Assembly (NCBI GenBank): GCA_035758925.1
Contig: DASTVV010000173.1
Coordinates: forward strand, 1 to 16,651
DNA from: DASPMP01 sp035758925
GTDB lineage: Bacteria; Gemmatimonadota; Gemmatimonadetes; Gemmatimonadales; Gemmatimonadaceae
DNA length: 16,651 nucleotides
Reading direction: 5' to 3'
Positions 1 to 6,885 of this stretch are shown here, piece by piece (within the stretch, counting starts at the first letter, position 1; every line of letters begins with the position of its first letter). A model generated the notes under the pieces. That model did not search any database. It worked only from the letters and a program-made list of their open reading frames with translations, and was not told the DNA's origin. The translations under genes were made by a program, and so were the position numbers.

Positions 1-936
1 CTCGCCGACAGCGCCTCGCGCGACATCCGCGTGGCACGTGCCCTGGCCTACGCCGGCTATAGCTACGTCTATCTGGGTGAGATGAACTGCGTCACGCCGA
101 TCGATCTCGGCGTTCCCAAGTCTTCGGAGGAGATTTTCGCGGACGCCATCACGCGATTCGAGGAGGCCATCTCCATCGCGAGCGCGGCAAAGACGTACCT
201 CCAGTCGCTCCCGAGCCCCAACGCGAACGCCATCGCGGCGACGGACTCGGTGCGCAACTTCGCACTCGTCGGGGCAGCTCGCGCCGCGCTCAACCGCGAC
301 GACAAGACCCAGGCGGTGGCGTTCGCGACGCAGGTACCGGCCGCGTTCGAGTTCCGCGCGTACTACTCCGACAACACCACCGCCCAGCACCACCGGACGC
401 ACAATCGCCTTCAGCTCGGTAGCAGCGGCACCATGCTGAACACGCCCTTCGCGGCGATGGCCAGCGATCCACGCATCCCGCGAACGTCGGCGGCCGCATT
501 CACAAAGCCGCTCTCGCCACCATCGTACAGCACGTTCAACAACACGGTGGCCGGTGCTCCGTTTGCGGCGATCATGTCAGTGCGCGTTGCGTCCGGTCTC
601 GAGGCGCAGTACATCGTCGCGGAAGCCGACGGCAACACCGCGGCGACGTTGACGTTCGTGAACCAGCGGCGCGCTGCGGGACTACAGACCGCCCTGGCAT
701 TGGCCCCGGGTGACCCGCAAATCCTGGCAAACCTGCGGGACCAGCGCAGCCGGGATTTCTATCTCGACAACCATCGGATGGGCGATCTGCGCCGCTACAA
801 GAAGTACTACAGCGTGAATCTTTTCCCGACTGGCGCGTATCCGGGAAGCACCTCCGGCCAGATCTATAACGATGGAACCGACTGCTGGCCGCTGCCGATC
901 AGCGAGATCAACGGCAACCCGAACATTCCGAAGTGA
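1..936 (+). CDS. RagB/SusD-family outer-membrane nutrient-binding lipoprotein (5' truncated)
   Basis: The reading frame is open from base 1, so the gene begins upstream and only its last 311 residues are visible; the GTG at 31 is internal. Seen: a helix-rich N-terminal stretch (RALAYAGYSYVYLGE) like the TPR-type helices of SusD. Near the C-terminus come an LRDQRSRDFYLDNHRMGDLRR segment and the closing WPLPISEINGNPNI, which matches the PI-x-x-E-I-x-x-NPN ending common in SusD/RagB proteins. Family knowledge: such proteins are surface lipoproteins that bind glycans or peptides and pass them to a SusC/RagA TonB-dependent transporter, usually encoded just upstream; that partner would lie outside the window. 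The signal peptide is not visible. The gene ends at a strong hairpin and converges on the dehydrogenase gene. The substrate cannot be read from the sequence. Confidence 0.88.
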   Translation, partial: LADSASRDIRVARALAYAGYSYVYLGEMNCVTPIDLGVPKSSEEIFADAITRFEEAISIASAAKTYLQSLPSPNANAIAATDSVRNFALVGAARAALNRDDKTQAVAFATQVPAAFEFRAYYSDNTTAQHHRTHNRLQLGSSGTMLNTPFAAMASDPRIPRTSAAAFTKPLSPPSYSTFNNTVAGAPFAAIMSVRVASGLEAQYIVAEADGNTAATLTFVNQRRAAGLQTALALAPGDPQILANLRDQRSRDFYLDNHRMGDLRRYKKYYSVNLFPTGAYPGSTSGQIYNDGTDCWPLPISEINGNPNIPK

Positions 937-960
937 TTCATCGGGTGAGCTAATGAAGAA

Positions 961-991
961 AGGGCCGGGCACTGGTACAGTGCCCGGCCCT
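961..991. terminator. Bidirectional terminator hairpin between convergent genes
   Basis: A perfect 13-bp inverted repeat (961-973 with 979-991) has a 5-nt loop (GGTAC) and a very GC-rich stem. It lies 25 bp after the SusD-like stop and 75 bp after the end of the oppositely oriented dehydrogenase gene. On the minus strand the stem is followed by TTCTTCATTA, which is moderately T-rich; on the plus strand by CTTC. It therefore probably stops transcription from both sides. There is no long U-run, so efficiency is uncertain. Confidence 0.8.
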
Positions 992-1065
992 CTTCACGTG
1001 GAACGGGCCTGCCGCCGCCATCGCCAGGTTCGAGCGTCGACGCCACGACCTCGCTCGCGCTCGTG

Positions 1066-2235
1066 TCAGGCTGCGATCGCCTCTATGGATGTCTCGAAAT
1101 CCAGGGCGAAATCACGCTCGAGCATATAGCGCGTGGCATCGTACGCGGGTCGCTCGAGCTCGATGGCCGCTTCGAATAGCGTCGCTTCACTGAAAGGAAC
1201 GCCCTCTGCTTCCGCGAGGTACTGCTCCGCCGCGGTAAGGTAGCCCATCATCCCACTGAGCTCGGTGGGACAGTAGGCCTTATGGCCCGCGCGATACTGA
1301 TCCGCGTCCGAGGGATTCTTGAACACGAGGTTCTCGGAGCCGCACACCACCTTGAGTCGTGAGTTTGTGGCGCTGGCACGCACGCTGTCGGAACAGAGTG
1401 AACCGCCGGATGCATTGAGCACCAGCGCGTCCATCGCCTCACCGAGAAACCGCGTCTTCTCCGTCGGGGGACACGCCGGCACTCCAAGCTTCTCCAGCTC
1501 CAATCTGCGCTCGGGCCGCATCTCGAGCGCGATCATGCGCGTGCCGTGCGGCCGCAGTCTGTCGACGATGTGCATCCCGATGTTGCCGGCCCCGACGAGC
1601 GCGACGGTTGCATCGGAAACGGCAATTCCAAAAGCGCGCAGCATGCCGAGGAGCACGTAGTAGTTCCCTTCACCGGTTGGCTTTGATGTGTCCGCCACCA
1701 CGCTGCCGCGGAACCCGCGGTGCAAGTAGTCCAGGGACTGGGTACGTCCATCCGACATGAGTCCGTGGCCCAGATCCTGACCGGTCGCGATCCGAATCCC
1801 GCCGCTGCGCTCGCAGTCGAGCATGCACTCGATCGCGAAGTCCAGCAGCTCGCGGTCGTTGCGCCGCCCGACGCGCGCGTCTTCGGAGGGATGAAGCACG
1901 CACTTTCCGCCGACGATGCGGCTGAGGTCGCGACGCGCCAGCGGGCCGCCGATGCCGAGGAGGCGAGACCAGTGAACCTTATCCTCCATCCCGATGGCGA
2001 GCTCGATCGCTTCACGGTCAGCGCTGAATCCCGCCACGGCCGTGCGCTCTTCCGGGGCTATCCGAAAACCGCCGAGCGAGAGCTTGTTGGAGCCCGGCTC
2101 GGCGTGCGTGGCGATGGAGAAGCGCCATCCGTTGGTGTGAGAATATCGGTAGACCCACACGTTGGAATTGCGAGTGTCCTCGAGCAATGGAACGAGCGCT
2201 CGGCAAGCGGCTGGATCGAGGACAGTCTTCTGCAC
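1066..2235 (-). CDS. Divergent Glu/Leu/Phe/Val-type amino acid dehydrogenase
   Basis: 389 residues. Reaction expected from the family: NAD-dependent oxidative deamination of an L-amino acid to a 2-oxo acid. Seen: LSLGGFRIAPE (53-62) like the family's GG-x-R segment; K86 and GGK (109-111) as candidates for the two catalytic lysines; TGQDLG (151-156) with D154 as the likely catalytic Asp; a dinucleotide-binding VALVGAGNIG (211-220); and VVCGSENLVFKN (296-307). K86 and K111 are 25 residues apart, whereas leucine dehydrogenases have about 12, so there is an insertion between them. The start is GTG; an in-frame TAG lies three codons upstream (2245-2247), no better start exists, and no clear Shine-Dalgarno is seen. 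It follows HGD by 146 bp. Context suggests Phe/Tyr as substrate, but this is inferred. A leucine dehydrogenase-like enzyme or a non-catalytic relative are alternatives. Confidence 0.75.
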   Translation of the reverse strand: MQKTVLDPAACRALVPLLEDTRNSNVWVYRYSHTNGWRFSIATHAEPGSNKLSLGGFRIAPEERTAVAGFSADREAIELAIGMEDKVHWSRLLGIGGPLARRDLSRIVGGKCVLHPSEDARVGRRNDRELLDFAIECMLDCERSGGIRIATGQDLGHGLMSDGRTQSLDYLHRGFRGSVVADTSKPTGEGNYYVLLGMLRAFGIAVSDATVALVGAGNIGMHIVDRLRPHGTRMIALEMRPERRLELEKLGVPACPPTEKTRFLGEAMDALVLNASGGSLCSDSVRASATNSRLKVVCGSENLVFKNPSDADQYRAGHKAYCPTELSGMMGYLTAAEQYLAEAEGVPFSEATLFEAAIELERPAYDATRYMLERDFALDFETSIEAIAA

Positions 2236-2381
2236 GCGGATAAACTAATGTGTTCGTCGCCGGCGCCAGAGTTCCAAGCGGCTCAGACCGATGAACAGCT
2301 TGTCACGGATGAGACGGGATGGACGGAACACACGGATACTGCAAAGGCTCTTGTTTTGTGCTCATGGAGCGAGAGCCCGCC
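2236..2381. other. Intergenic gap between HGD and the dehydrogenase gene
   Basis: 146 bp with no ORF of its own. It contains a four-copy 9-bp-period array (2305-2340) and a weak 6-bp inverted repeat (2346-2351 with 2372-2377) just after the HGD stop. That repeat is too weak to call a terminator. The gap could hold a separate promoter for the dehydrogenase gene, but no convincing -35/-10 pair was recognised. Confidence 0.5.
2305..2340. repeat. Degenerate tandem array, four copies of a 9-bp unit
   Basis: Four consecutive 9-mers each start with ACGG: ACGGATGAG, ACGGGATGG, ACGGAACAC, ACGGATACT (2305, 2314, 2323, 2332). Read on the minus strand, the direction of the neighbouring genes, the unit is roughly NNNATCCGT. 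It lies about 70 bp upstream of the dehydrogenase start. It could be a protein-binding array, a decayed short repeat, or chance in GC-rich DNA. Confidence 0.55.
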
Positions 2382-3572
2382 CTAGGACGTCGGTGGCGTG
2401 AACCCGCCCGAGCCGGTATCCGCCCAACTCTTGAAGTAGTTGGGATCCTCGAAGCTCATCGCCTGCTTGGCGACGTGAAGCGGACGGAACGAATCCATCA
2501 TCACCGCCAGCTCGTTGGTCGACTTGGCTCCGATCGACGCCTCGGCGCGTCCGGGATGCGGACCGTGGGGGATGCCGTCGGGGTGGTGGGTGATGCTCCC
2601 GAACTCGATCCCCTTTCGAGACATGAACTCGCTGGAGGCATAGTACAACACTTCGTCCGAGTCGACGTTGCTGTGGTTATAGGGTGCCGGTACGGCCTCG
2701 GGATCAAAGTCATACGGCCGCGGGCAGAATGAACAAACCACGAACCCGTCGCCTTCGAACGTCTGGTGCACCGGAGGAGGCTGGTGAACGCGGCCCACGA
2801 TGGGCTCGAAGTCGTTGATGTTGAACGCCCACGGATAGAAGTATCCGTCCCAGCCAACGACGTCGACGGGATGATGGTCGAGCACGATTTCGTTCAGCCC
2901 ATCGTACTGTTTCACGATCAGCGGGTAATCGCCCTTCTCGTCGACGGTTTGCAGGTCCGTGGGCCGGCGGATGTCGCGCTCCGAGTACGGAGCGCCCTCC
3001 TTGAGCTGGCCGAACTCGTTGCGGTAGCGTCGCGGCCAGCGGATGTGTCCGCGGCTCTCGAACACCAAGAGCTTGTGCTTCACGTTGGGGTCCATCCGGA
3101 AGCGATGCAGGATCCCCCGGTGAATGACCAGGTAGTCGCCTTCGCGATACGGGAGAGCCCCGTACGTCGACTCCAGGACCCCGCTGCCCTTGCTGACATA
3201 CACCAGCTCGTCGCCCTGGGCATTCCGGTAGTAGTGCTCGTCCTGCGCGGTGGGCTCGACGTACAGCATCGCGATGTCGCTGTTGAACAGGATCGGAATG
3301 CGGTCGAGCGTTGCACTGCCGCCCGGCTTCACGCGCGAGGTAAGAAAATGCCGGTGCCTCAGGGCCTTGTTGGGATCCGCCTCGTAGCACGTCTCTTTGA
3401 GACGCTTCACGGCTTTCACCGTTGTGGGCGGATGCACGTGATAGAGCAGCGACGACGTTCCCGTGAACCCCTCGTGACCCACGAGCTCCTCGTGGTAGAT
3501 GCCGCCGTCGGGCTTACGAAACGCGATGTGCCGCTTTCGAGGAATACTTCCGAGCGTGTGATAAATCGGCAT
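2382..3572 (-). CDS. hmgA: Homogentisate 1,2-dioxygenase
   Basis: 396 residues. The enzyme is an Fe(II) cupin-fold ring-cleaving dioxygenase converting homogentisate to 4-maleylacetoacetate in the cytosol. Seen: an N-terminal half rich in HGD-type motifs (YHVHPPT at 44-50, NSDIAMLYVEPT at 97-108, GDELVYVSKGSGVLES at 120-134, YREGDYLVIHRG at 142-153). The C-terminal domain has PAPYNHSNVDSDEVLYY (295-311) and HHPDGIPHGPHPG (329-341). By comparison with human HGD (His335, Glu341, His371), H300, E307 and H336 are the likely iron ligands. The spacing H300-E307 is one residue longer than in the human enzyme. At 396 aa it is shorter than the roughly 430-445 aa of Pseudomonas and human enzymes and resembles the compact bacterial type. 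It follows HPPD, its upstream pathway partner. The start is ATG, with no clear Shine-Dalgarno because the upstream sequence is repeat DNA. Confidence 0.93.
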   Translation of the reverse strand: MPIYHTLGSIPRKRHIAFRKPDGGIYHEELVGHEGFTGTSSLLYHVHPPTTVKAVKRLKETCYEADPNKALRHRHFLTSRVKPGGSATLDRIPILFNSDIAMLYVEPTAQDEHYYRNAQGDELVYVSKGSGVLESTYGALPYREGDYLVIHRGILHRFRMDPNVKHKLLVFESRGHIRWPRRYRNEFGQLKEGAPYSERDIRRPTDLQTVDEKGDYPLIVKQYDGLNEIVLDHHPVDVVGWDGYFYPWAFNINDFEPIVGRVHQPPPVHQTFEGDGFVVCSFCPRPYDFDPEAVPAPYNHSNVDSDEVLYYASSEFMSRKGIEFGSITHHPDGIPHGPHPGRAEASIGAKSTNELAVMMDSFRPLHVAKQAMSFEDPNYFKSWADTGSGGFTPPTS

Positions 3573-3574
3573 AT

Positions 3575-3620
3575 GGCTTGGATGTCATTCCGAGAGAGGC
3601 TTGGATGTCATTCCGAGAGA
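3575..3620. repeat. Exact tandem duplication, 2 x 23 bp (left arm)
   Basis: The unit beginning GGCTTGGATGTCATTCCGAG and ending AGA occurs at 3575-3597 and again immediately at 3598-3620 with no mismatch. It contains the left terminal arm of the palindrome. The unit starts 2 bp from the HGD start codon, so the leader of HGD is made of repeat sequence. Confidence 0.95.
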
Positions 3621-3679
3621 GCGCAGCGAACGAGGAATCTGCGGTTCACTACAGATCCCTCGCTACGCTCGGGATGACA
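3606..3679. other. Long hairpin core of the repeat element
   Basis: Outer stem 3606-3617/3668-3679 and inner stem 3632-3641/3652-3661 fold around a 10-nt loop (3642-3651). Between the stems, the AGCGCAGCGA side and the GCTACGCT side are also partly complementary. No T-run follows on the minus strand, so it is not a standard rho-independent terminator. Confidence 0.7.
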
Positions 3680-3715
3680 GCTACTCGGGATGACAGCTAC
3701 TCGGGATGACAGCTA
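3668..3715. repeat. Exact tandem triplication, 3 x 16 bp (right arm)
   Basis: CTCGGGATGACAGCTA occurs three times without mismatch (3668-3683, 3684-3699, 3700-3715). The final CTA of the third copy is, on the minus strand, the TAG stop codon of HPPD. The array therefore abuts the coding region exactly and defines the HPPD C-terminus. Confidence 0.95.
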
Positions 3716-4837
3716 GAGGTTCCCTCGGGCCGCCTGCTCGCGTTCGATCGCCTCGAAGAGTGCCTTGAAATTCCCCTTCCCGAAGGAACGCGCGCCCTTT
3801 CGCTGAATGATCTCGTAGAACAGCGTCGGCCTGTCCTGCACCGGTTTCGAGAAGATCTGGAGCAGATACCCGTCCGGATCGCGATCCACCAGAATGCCGA
3901 GCTCCGCCAGGACGCTCACCGGCTCGTCGATCTTGCCGACACGGCCCTGCAGCTCGTCGTAGTACGTCGTGGGGACGGTGAGGAACTCCAGCCCACGGTC
4001 CCGCAACGCGGTCACCGTCTGAACGATGTCGTTCGTGGCCAGGGCCAGGTGCTGCACGCCTGGGCCACGATAGAAGTCGAGGTACTCCTCGATCTGCGAT
4101 TTCTTCTTGCCCTTGGCGGGTTCGTTGATCGGGAACTTGATCCGCTCGTTGCCGTTCGACATCACCTTCGACATCAGCGAGCTGTACTCCGTCGAGATGT
4201 CTTCGTCGTCGAACGAGATGAGGTTCTTGAATCCCATCACACGCTCGTAGAACGACACCCACACGTTCATTTGACCGAGCTCGACGTTGCCAACGCAGTG
4301 GTCGACGTAGAGCAGGCCGGTGTCCGTCGCCTGATAGTGAGACGAGTGGGGCGCGAACCCGGGCATGAACAAGCCTTTGTAATTGCGCCGCTCGACCAGC
4401 GAATGGATCGTGTCGCCGTAGATCCCGAGTGCCGCGATGACAATCTCGCCGGTGTCGTCCTGGAAGACCCTGGGTTCCTGAACGCTCTTCGCGCCACGCT
4501 CGATGGCCTTGGCGTACGCGTCCCGCGCGTCGTCGACCCAGAGCGCGATATCGCGCACGCCGTCGCCGTGACGTCTCACGTGCTCGGCGATGGGGCCGTC
4601 GGGCCCGAGCGGCGACGTCAGCACGAGCCGAATCTTGTTCTGCGCCAGGAGGTAGCTGGCGCGGTCCCGGACGCCCGTCTCGGGCCCGCGGTAGCCGACC
4701 AGCTGGTACCCGAACACCGACTGGTAGTAGTGCGCGGCCTGCTTCGCGTTGCCGCAATAAAACTCGACGTAGTCGGTCCCGTTGATCGGGAAGACGTCGT
4801 GCGCGTCAGCGGTCTTGGGAAGTGTCGCAGTGGCCAT
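3713..4837 (-). CDS. hppD: 4-hydroxyphenylpyruvate dioxygenase
   Basis: 374 residues, close to the family's usual 350-400. It is a non-haem Fe(II) enzyme with two vicinal-oxygen-chelate domains that turns 4-hydroxyphenylpyruvate and O2 into homogentisate and CO2. Seen: an N-terminal VOC domain starting NGTDYVEFYCGNAKQAAHYY (about 19-38); a C-terminal domain with the three expected iron ligands, H180 (LLYVDHCVGNV), H263 (GPGVQHLALATNDI) and E342 (LFYEIIQRKG); and the typical RSFGKGNFKALFEAIE tail (350-365). The same frame stays open upstream to 5350, but that region antisenses nothing useful and overlaps the preceding gene. The ATG at 4837 is chosen because protein similarity starts there and GGAG lies 6 nt upstream. 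The stop codon is supplied by the last copy of a tandem repeat. The gene lies 47 bp downstream of acetoacetyl-CoA synthetase and is followed by HGD, its pathway successor. Confidence 0.95.
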   Translation of the reverse strand: MATATLPKTADAHDVFPINGTDYVEFYCGNAKQAAHYYQSVFGYQLVGYRGPETGVRDRASYLLAQNKIRLVLTSPLGPDGPIAEHVRRHGDGVRDIALWVDDARDAYAKAIERGAKSVQEPRVFQDDTGEIVIAALGIYGDTIHSLVERRNYKGLFMPGFAPHSSHYQATDTGLLYVDHCVGNVELGQMNVWVSFYERVMGFKNLISFDDEDISTEYSSLMSKVMSNGNERIKFPINEPAKGKKKSQIEEYLDFYRGPGVQHLALATNDIVQTVTALRDRGLEFLTVPTTYYDELQGRVGKIDEPVSVLAELGILVDRDPDGYLLQIFSKPVQDRPTLFYEIIQRKGARSFGKGNFKALFEAIEREQAARGNL

Positions 4838-4843
4838 GAGCGT

Positions 4844-4847
4844 CTCC
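4844..4847 (-). promoter_or_regulatory. Ribosome binding site deciding the HPPD start
   Basis: On the minus strand, GGAG lies 6 nt before the ATG at 4837, with a second GGAG a few bases further upstream. It supports the 374-residue protein over the much longer open frame. Confidence 0.7.
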
Positions 4848-4884
4848 GGACTCCGTGGCTCAAATCTAACACCGTAGGATCGGG

Positions 4885-6861
4885 CTACTTCAGCTCGGCG
4901 AGGTTGCGGAACAGCTCGAGCGCCTGCGGGTTCGCCAGCGCGTCGACGTTCTTGACCGTCCGGCCATGGATCACGTCGCGAACGGCCAGCTCCGTGATCT
5001 TGCCGCTGATCGTGCGCGGGATGTCCGCCACCTGAATGATCTTCTTCGGGACATGATGCGGGCTCGTGTTGTCGCGTATCTGCTGCCGAATCCGATCGCG
5101 CAGCTGCTCGTCCAGCCGCAGGTCGTCCCGGAGACGCACGAACAACACGATCCGCGTGTCCGAGCCGAACTCCGTCGTGACATCCTGCCCCACCACGATG
5201 CTCTCGACGATCTCCGCGAGCTGCTCCACCTCCCGATAGATCTCGGCGGTTCCGATGCGAACGCCTCCGGGATTCAGCGTCGCGTCGCTGCGACCGTAGA
5301 TGACCATGCCATCGTGCTCCGTGATGGCGGACCAATCGCCGTGGCGCCACACGTTGGGATAGGTCTCGAAGTACGCAGCCCGGTACTTGGCCCCGTCAGG
5401 ATCGTTCCAGAAGCTGACGGGCATGCTGGGAAAGGGCGCCGTGCATACCAGCTCGCCGGTCTGTTCCGTCACCGGCCGACCGCTGTCATCGAAGACTTCC
5501 ACCTTCATCCCGAGCCCGCGCGTCTGCAGCTCGCCGCGCCACACGGGAGCGATGGGATTCCCCAGGGCAAAGCATGAGACGATGTCCGTGCCCCCACTGA
5601 TGCTCGAGAGCCGGACATCCGATTTCACGCTCTCGTACACGTAGTCGAAGCTCTGCGGGGACAGCGGGCTTCCCGTCGAGAGAATCGCTTCGAGCGCCGA
5701 CAAGTCGTGCGTCAGGGCCGGCTTCAGACCTTCCTTCTCAGCGAGCGCCAGGAACTTTGCGCTCGTCCCGAACGTCGTGATCCGCTCGCGTACCGCCATG
5801 TCCCAGAGAATCGCGCGTCGCCGAAGCAGTGGCGCGCCGTCGTAGAGCACCAGCGTGCATCCCACCGCGAGACCCGACACGAGCCAGTTCCACATCATCC
5901 AGCCGCACGTCGTGAAGAAGAACAGCCGGTCATCGCGCGTGAGGTCGCAGTGCAGCACGTGCTCCTTGAGGTGCTGGATCAGCGTGCCGCCCGCCCCGTG
6001 CACCATGCACTTTGGCAGCCCGGTGGTACCGGACGAGTACATGACGTAGACGGGATGGTCGAACGGCAGGCGCGCGAACGTGAGCGACTCGTCGGGCTCG
6101 CCGAACCCGGCCCAGTGCACGGCATCGCGAATCCCCCTCAGGTCACCGCGGTCGGCGAGATACGGCACGACGACTACGCGCTCGATCGCCGGGATCCGAT
6201 CGGTGATGTCGCGCACTCGTTCGAGGCAGTCGATGTCCTTTCCGTTGTACTTGTAGGACGCGGCGCAGAACAGGACCTTCGGCTGGATCTGGCCGAAACG
6301 ATCCAGAACTCCGTTCACCCCGAAGTCCGGTGAGCAGGAGGACCAGATCGCGCCGAGGCTGGTTGCGGCCAGCATGCCGATGACGGTTTCCGGCAGGTTT
6401 GGCATAAACCCGGCCACCCGATCCCCAGCCACGACGCCGGTCGAGCGCAGGCCGCTCGCCACACGCGCGACTTCCTCCACCAGCTGCGAGTACGTGAGCT
6501 GGCGCTGGCGTCCGTCCTCGTTCCAGAACACCAGGGCCGGCCTGTCATCGCGATAGCGCAGCAGGTTTTCGGCGAAGTTGAGCCGCGCGCCGGTGAACCA
6601 CCGCGGGCCAAGCACTGGATCCGGCGGCGCAACGCGATCACCGCCAACCAGCACCGAGTCCCACTGCTCTCCAGCAGGTCGTTCGTCGGCGACGATTCCG
6701 CAGAAGCGCCAGACGGACGCCCAGAATGCCTCCGGCTCGTCGATCGACCAGCGGTACAGCGCCGGATAGTCGCGAACCGGAGTTTGCTCGATGAAGCGCG
6801 ACAGGTTCGCCTGACGAACCTGCTCAGCGCTTGGGCGCCACAGCGGCTGGGAGGAAGACAT
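4885..6861 (-). CDS. Acetoacetyl-CoA synthetase (acetoacetate--CoA ligase)
   Basis: 658 residues, full length for the ANL adenylating family. It activates acetoacetate with ATP and CoA to acetoacetyl-CoA in the cytosol. Seen: an N-terminal SRFIEQTPVRDYPALYRWSI segment (21-40) and RWFTGARLNFAENLL (87-101), typical of the acetoacetyl/acetyl-CoA synthetase branch; the P-loop-like VMYSSGTTGLPKCMVH (273-288); SISGGTDIVSCF (420-431); the A7 region RHGDW (506-510); the A8 hinge YGRSDATLNPGGVRIGTAEI (522-541); and ISGKITE (618-624) with K621 as the catalytic lysine. Acetoacetate and fumarate are the end products of the homogentisate route, which explains its position directly before HPPD. It starts 24 bp after the FKBP stop. 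Propionyl- or acetyl-CoA synthetase is less likely given length and motif wording. Confidence 0.9.
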   Translation of the reverse strand: MSSSQPLWRPSAEQVRQANLSRFIEQTPVRDYPALYRWSIDEPEAFWASVWRFCGIVADERPAGEQWDSVLVGGDRVAPPDPVLGPRWFTGARLNFAENLLRYRDDRPALVFWNEDGRQRQLTYSQLVEEVARVASGLRSTGVVAGDRVAGFMPNLPETVIGMLAATSLGAIWSSCSPDFGVNGVLDRFGQIQPKVLFCAASYKYNGKDIDCLERVRDITDRIPAIERVVVVPYLADRGDLRGIRDAVHWAGFGEPDESLTFARLPFDHPVYVMYSSGTTGLPKCMVHGAGGTLIQHLKEHVLHCDLTRDDRLFFFTTCGWMMWNWLVSGLAVGCTLVLYDGAPLLRRRAILWDMAVRERITTFGTSAKFLALAEKEGLKPALTHDLSALEAILSTGSPLSPQSFDYVYESVKSDVRLSSISGGTDIVSCFALGNPIAPVWRGELQTRGLGMKVEVFDDSGRPVTEQTGELVCTAPFPSMPVSFWNDPDGAKYRAAYFETYPNVWRHGDWSAITEHDGMVIYGRSDATLNPGGVRIGTAEIYREVEQLAEIVESIVVGQDVTTEFGSDTRIVLFVRLRDDLRLDEQLRDRIRQQIRDNTSPHHVPKKIIQVADIPRTISGKITELAVRDVIHGRTVKNVDALANPQALELFRNLAELK

Positions 6862-6885
6862 GGAGCTCGACCCAGCCGACCGCGA

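Larger units (their letters stand above)
3575..3715. repeat. Palindromic intergenic repeat element with tandemly amplified arms
   Basis: The element fills the whole gap between HPPD and HGD. Its core is a long imperfect palindrome. The outer arms are TGTCATTCCGAG (3606-3617) and CTCGGGATGACA (3668-3679), with one mismatch. The inner arms are GAGGAATCTG (3632-3641) and CAGATCCCTC (3652-3661), with one mismatch and a 10-nt loop. The left flank is duplicated exactly (23 bp) and the right flank triplicated exactly (16 bp). The layout resembles REP/MITE-like elements that can be transcribed as hairpins. I cannot count other genomic copies from one window. In the polycistronic RNA it could act as a stabiliser or partial attenuator. 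Confidence 0.85.

Noticed and set aside
2346..2377. Terminator after HGD
   Set aside because: Only a 6-bp stem with a 20-nt loop and no T-run; too weak to call.
2766..3677. 303-residue open frame on the plus strand opposite HGD
   Set aside because: Antisense shadow of a certain gene in GC-rich DNA; no recognisable motif, and it runs into the repeat element.
3575..3715. CRISPR array
   Set aside because: The copies are directly abutting tandem repeats with no spacers, two different unit lengths, and no cas genes nearby.
4049..5035. 328-residue open frame on the plus strand opposite HPPD
   Set aside because: Antisense shadow crossing the HPPD/acetoacetyl-CoA synthetase junction; composition is typical of a complementary frame.
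4838..5350. Upstream extension of the HPPD open frame (to 545 residues)
   Set aside because: It lies inside the acetoacetyl-CoA synthetase gene in another frame, has Arg/Gly/Ala-rich shadow composition, and the ATG at 4837 has a good ribosome site and matches the family start.
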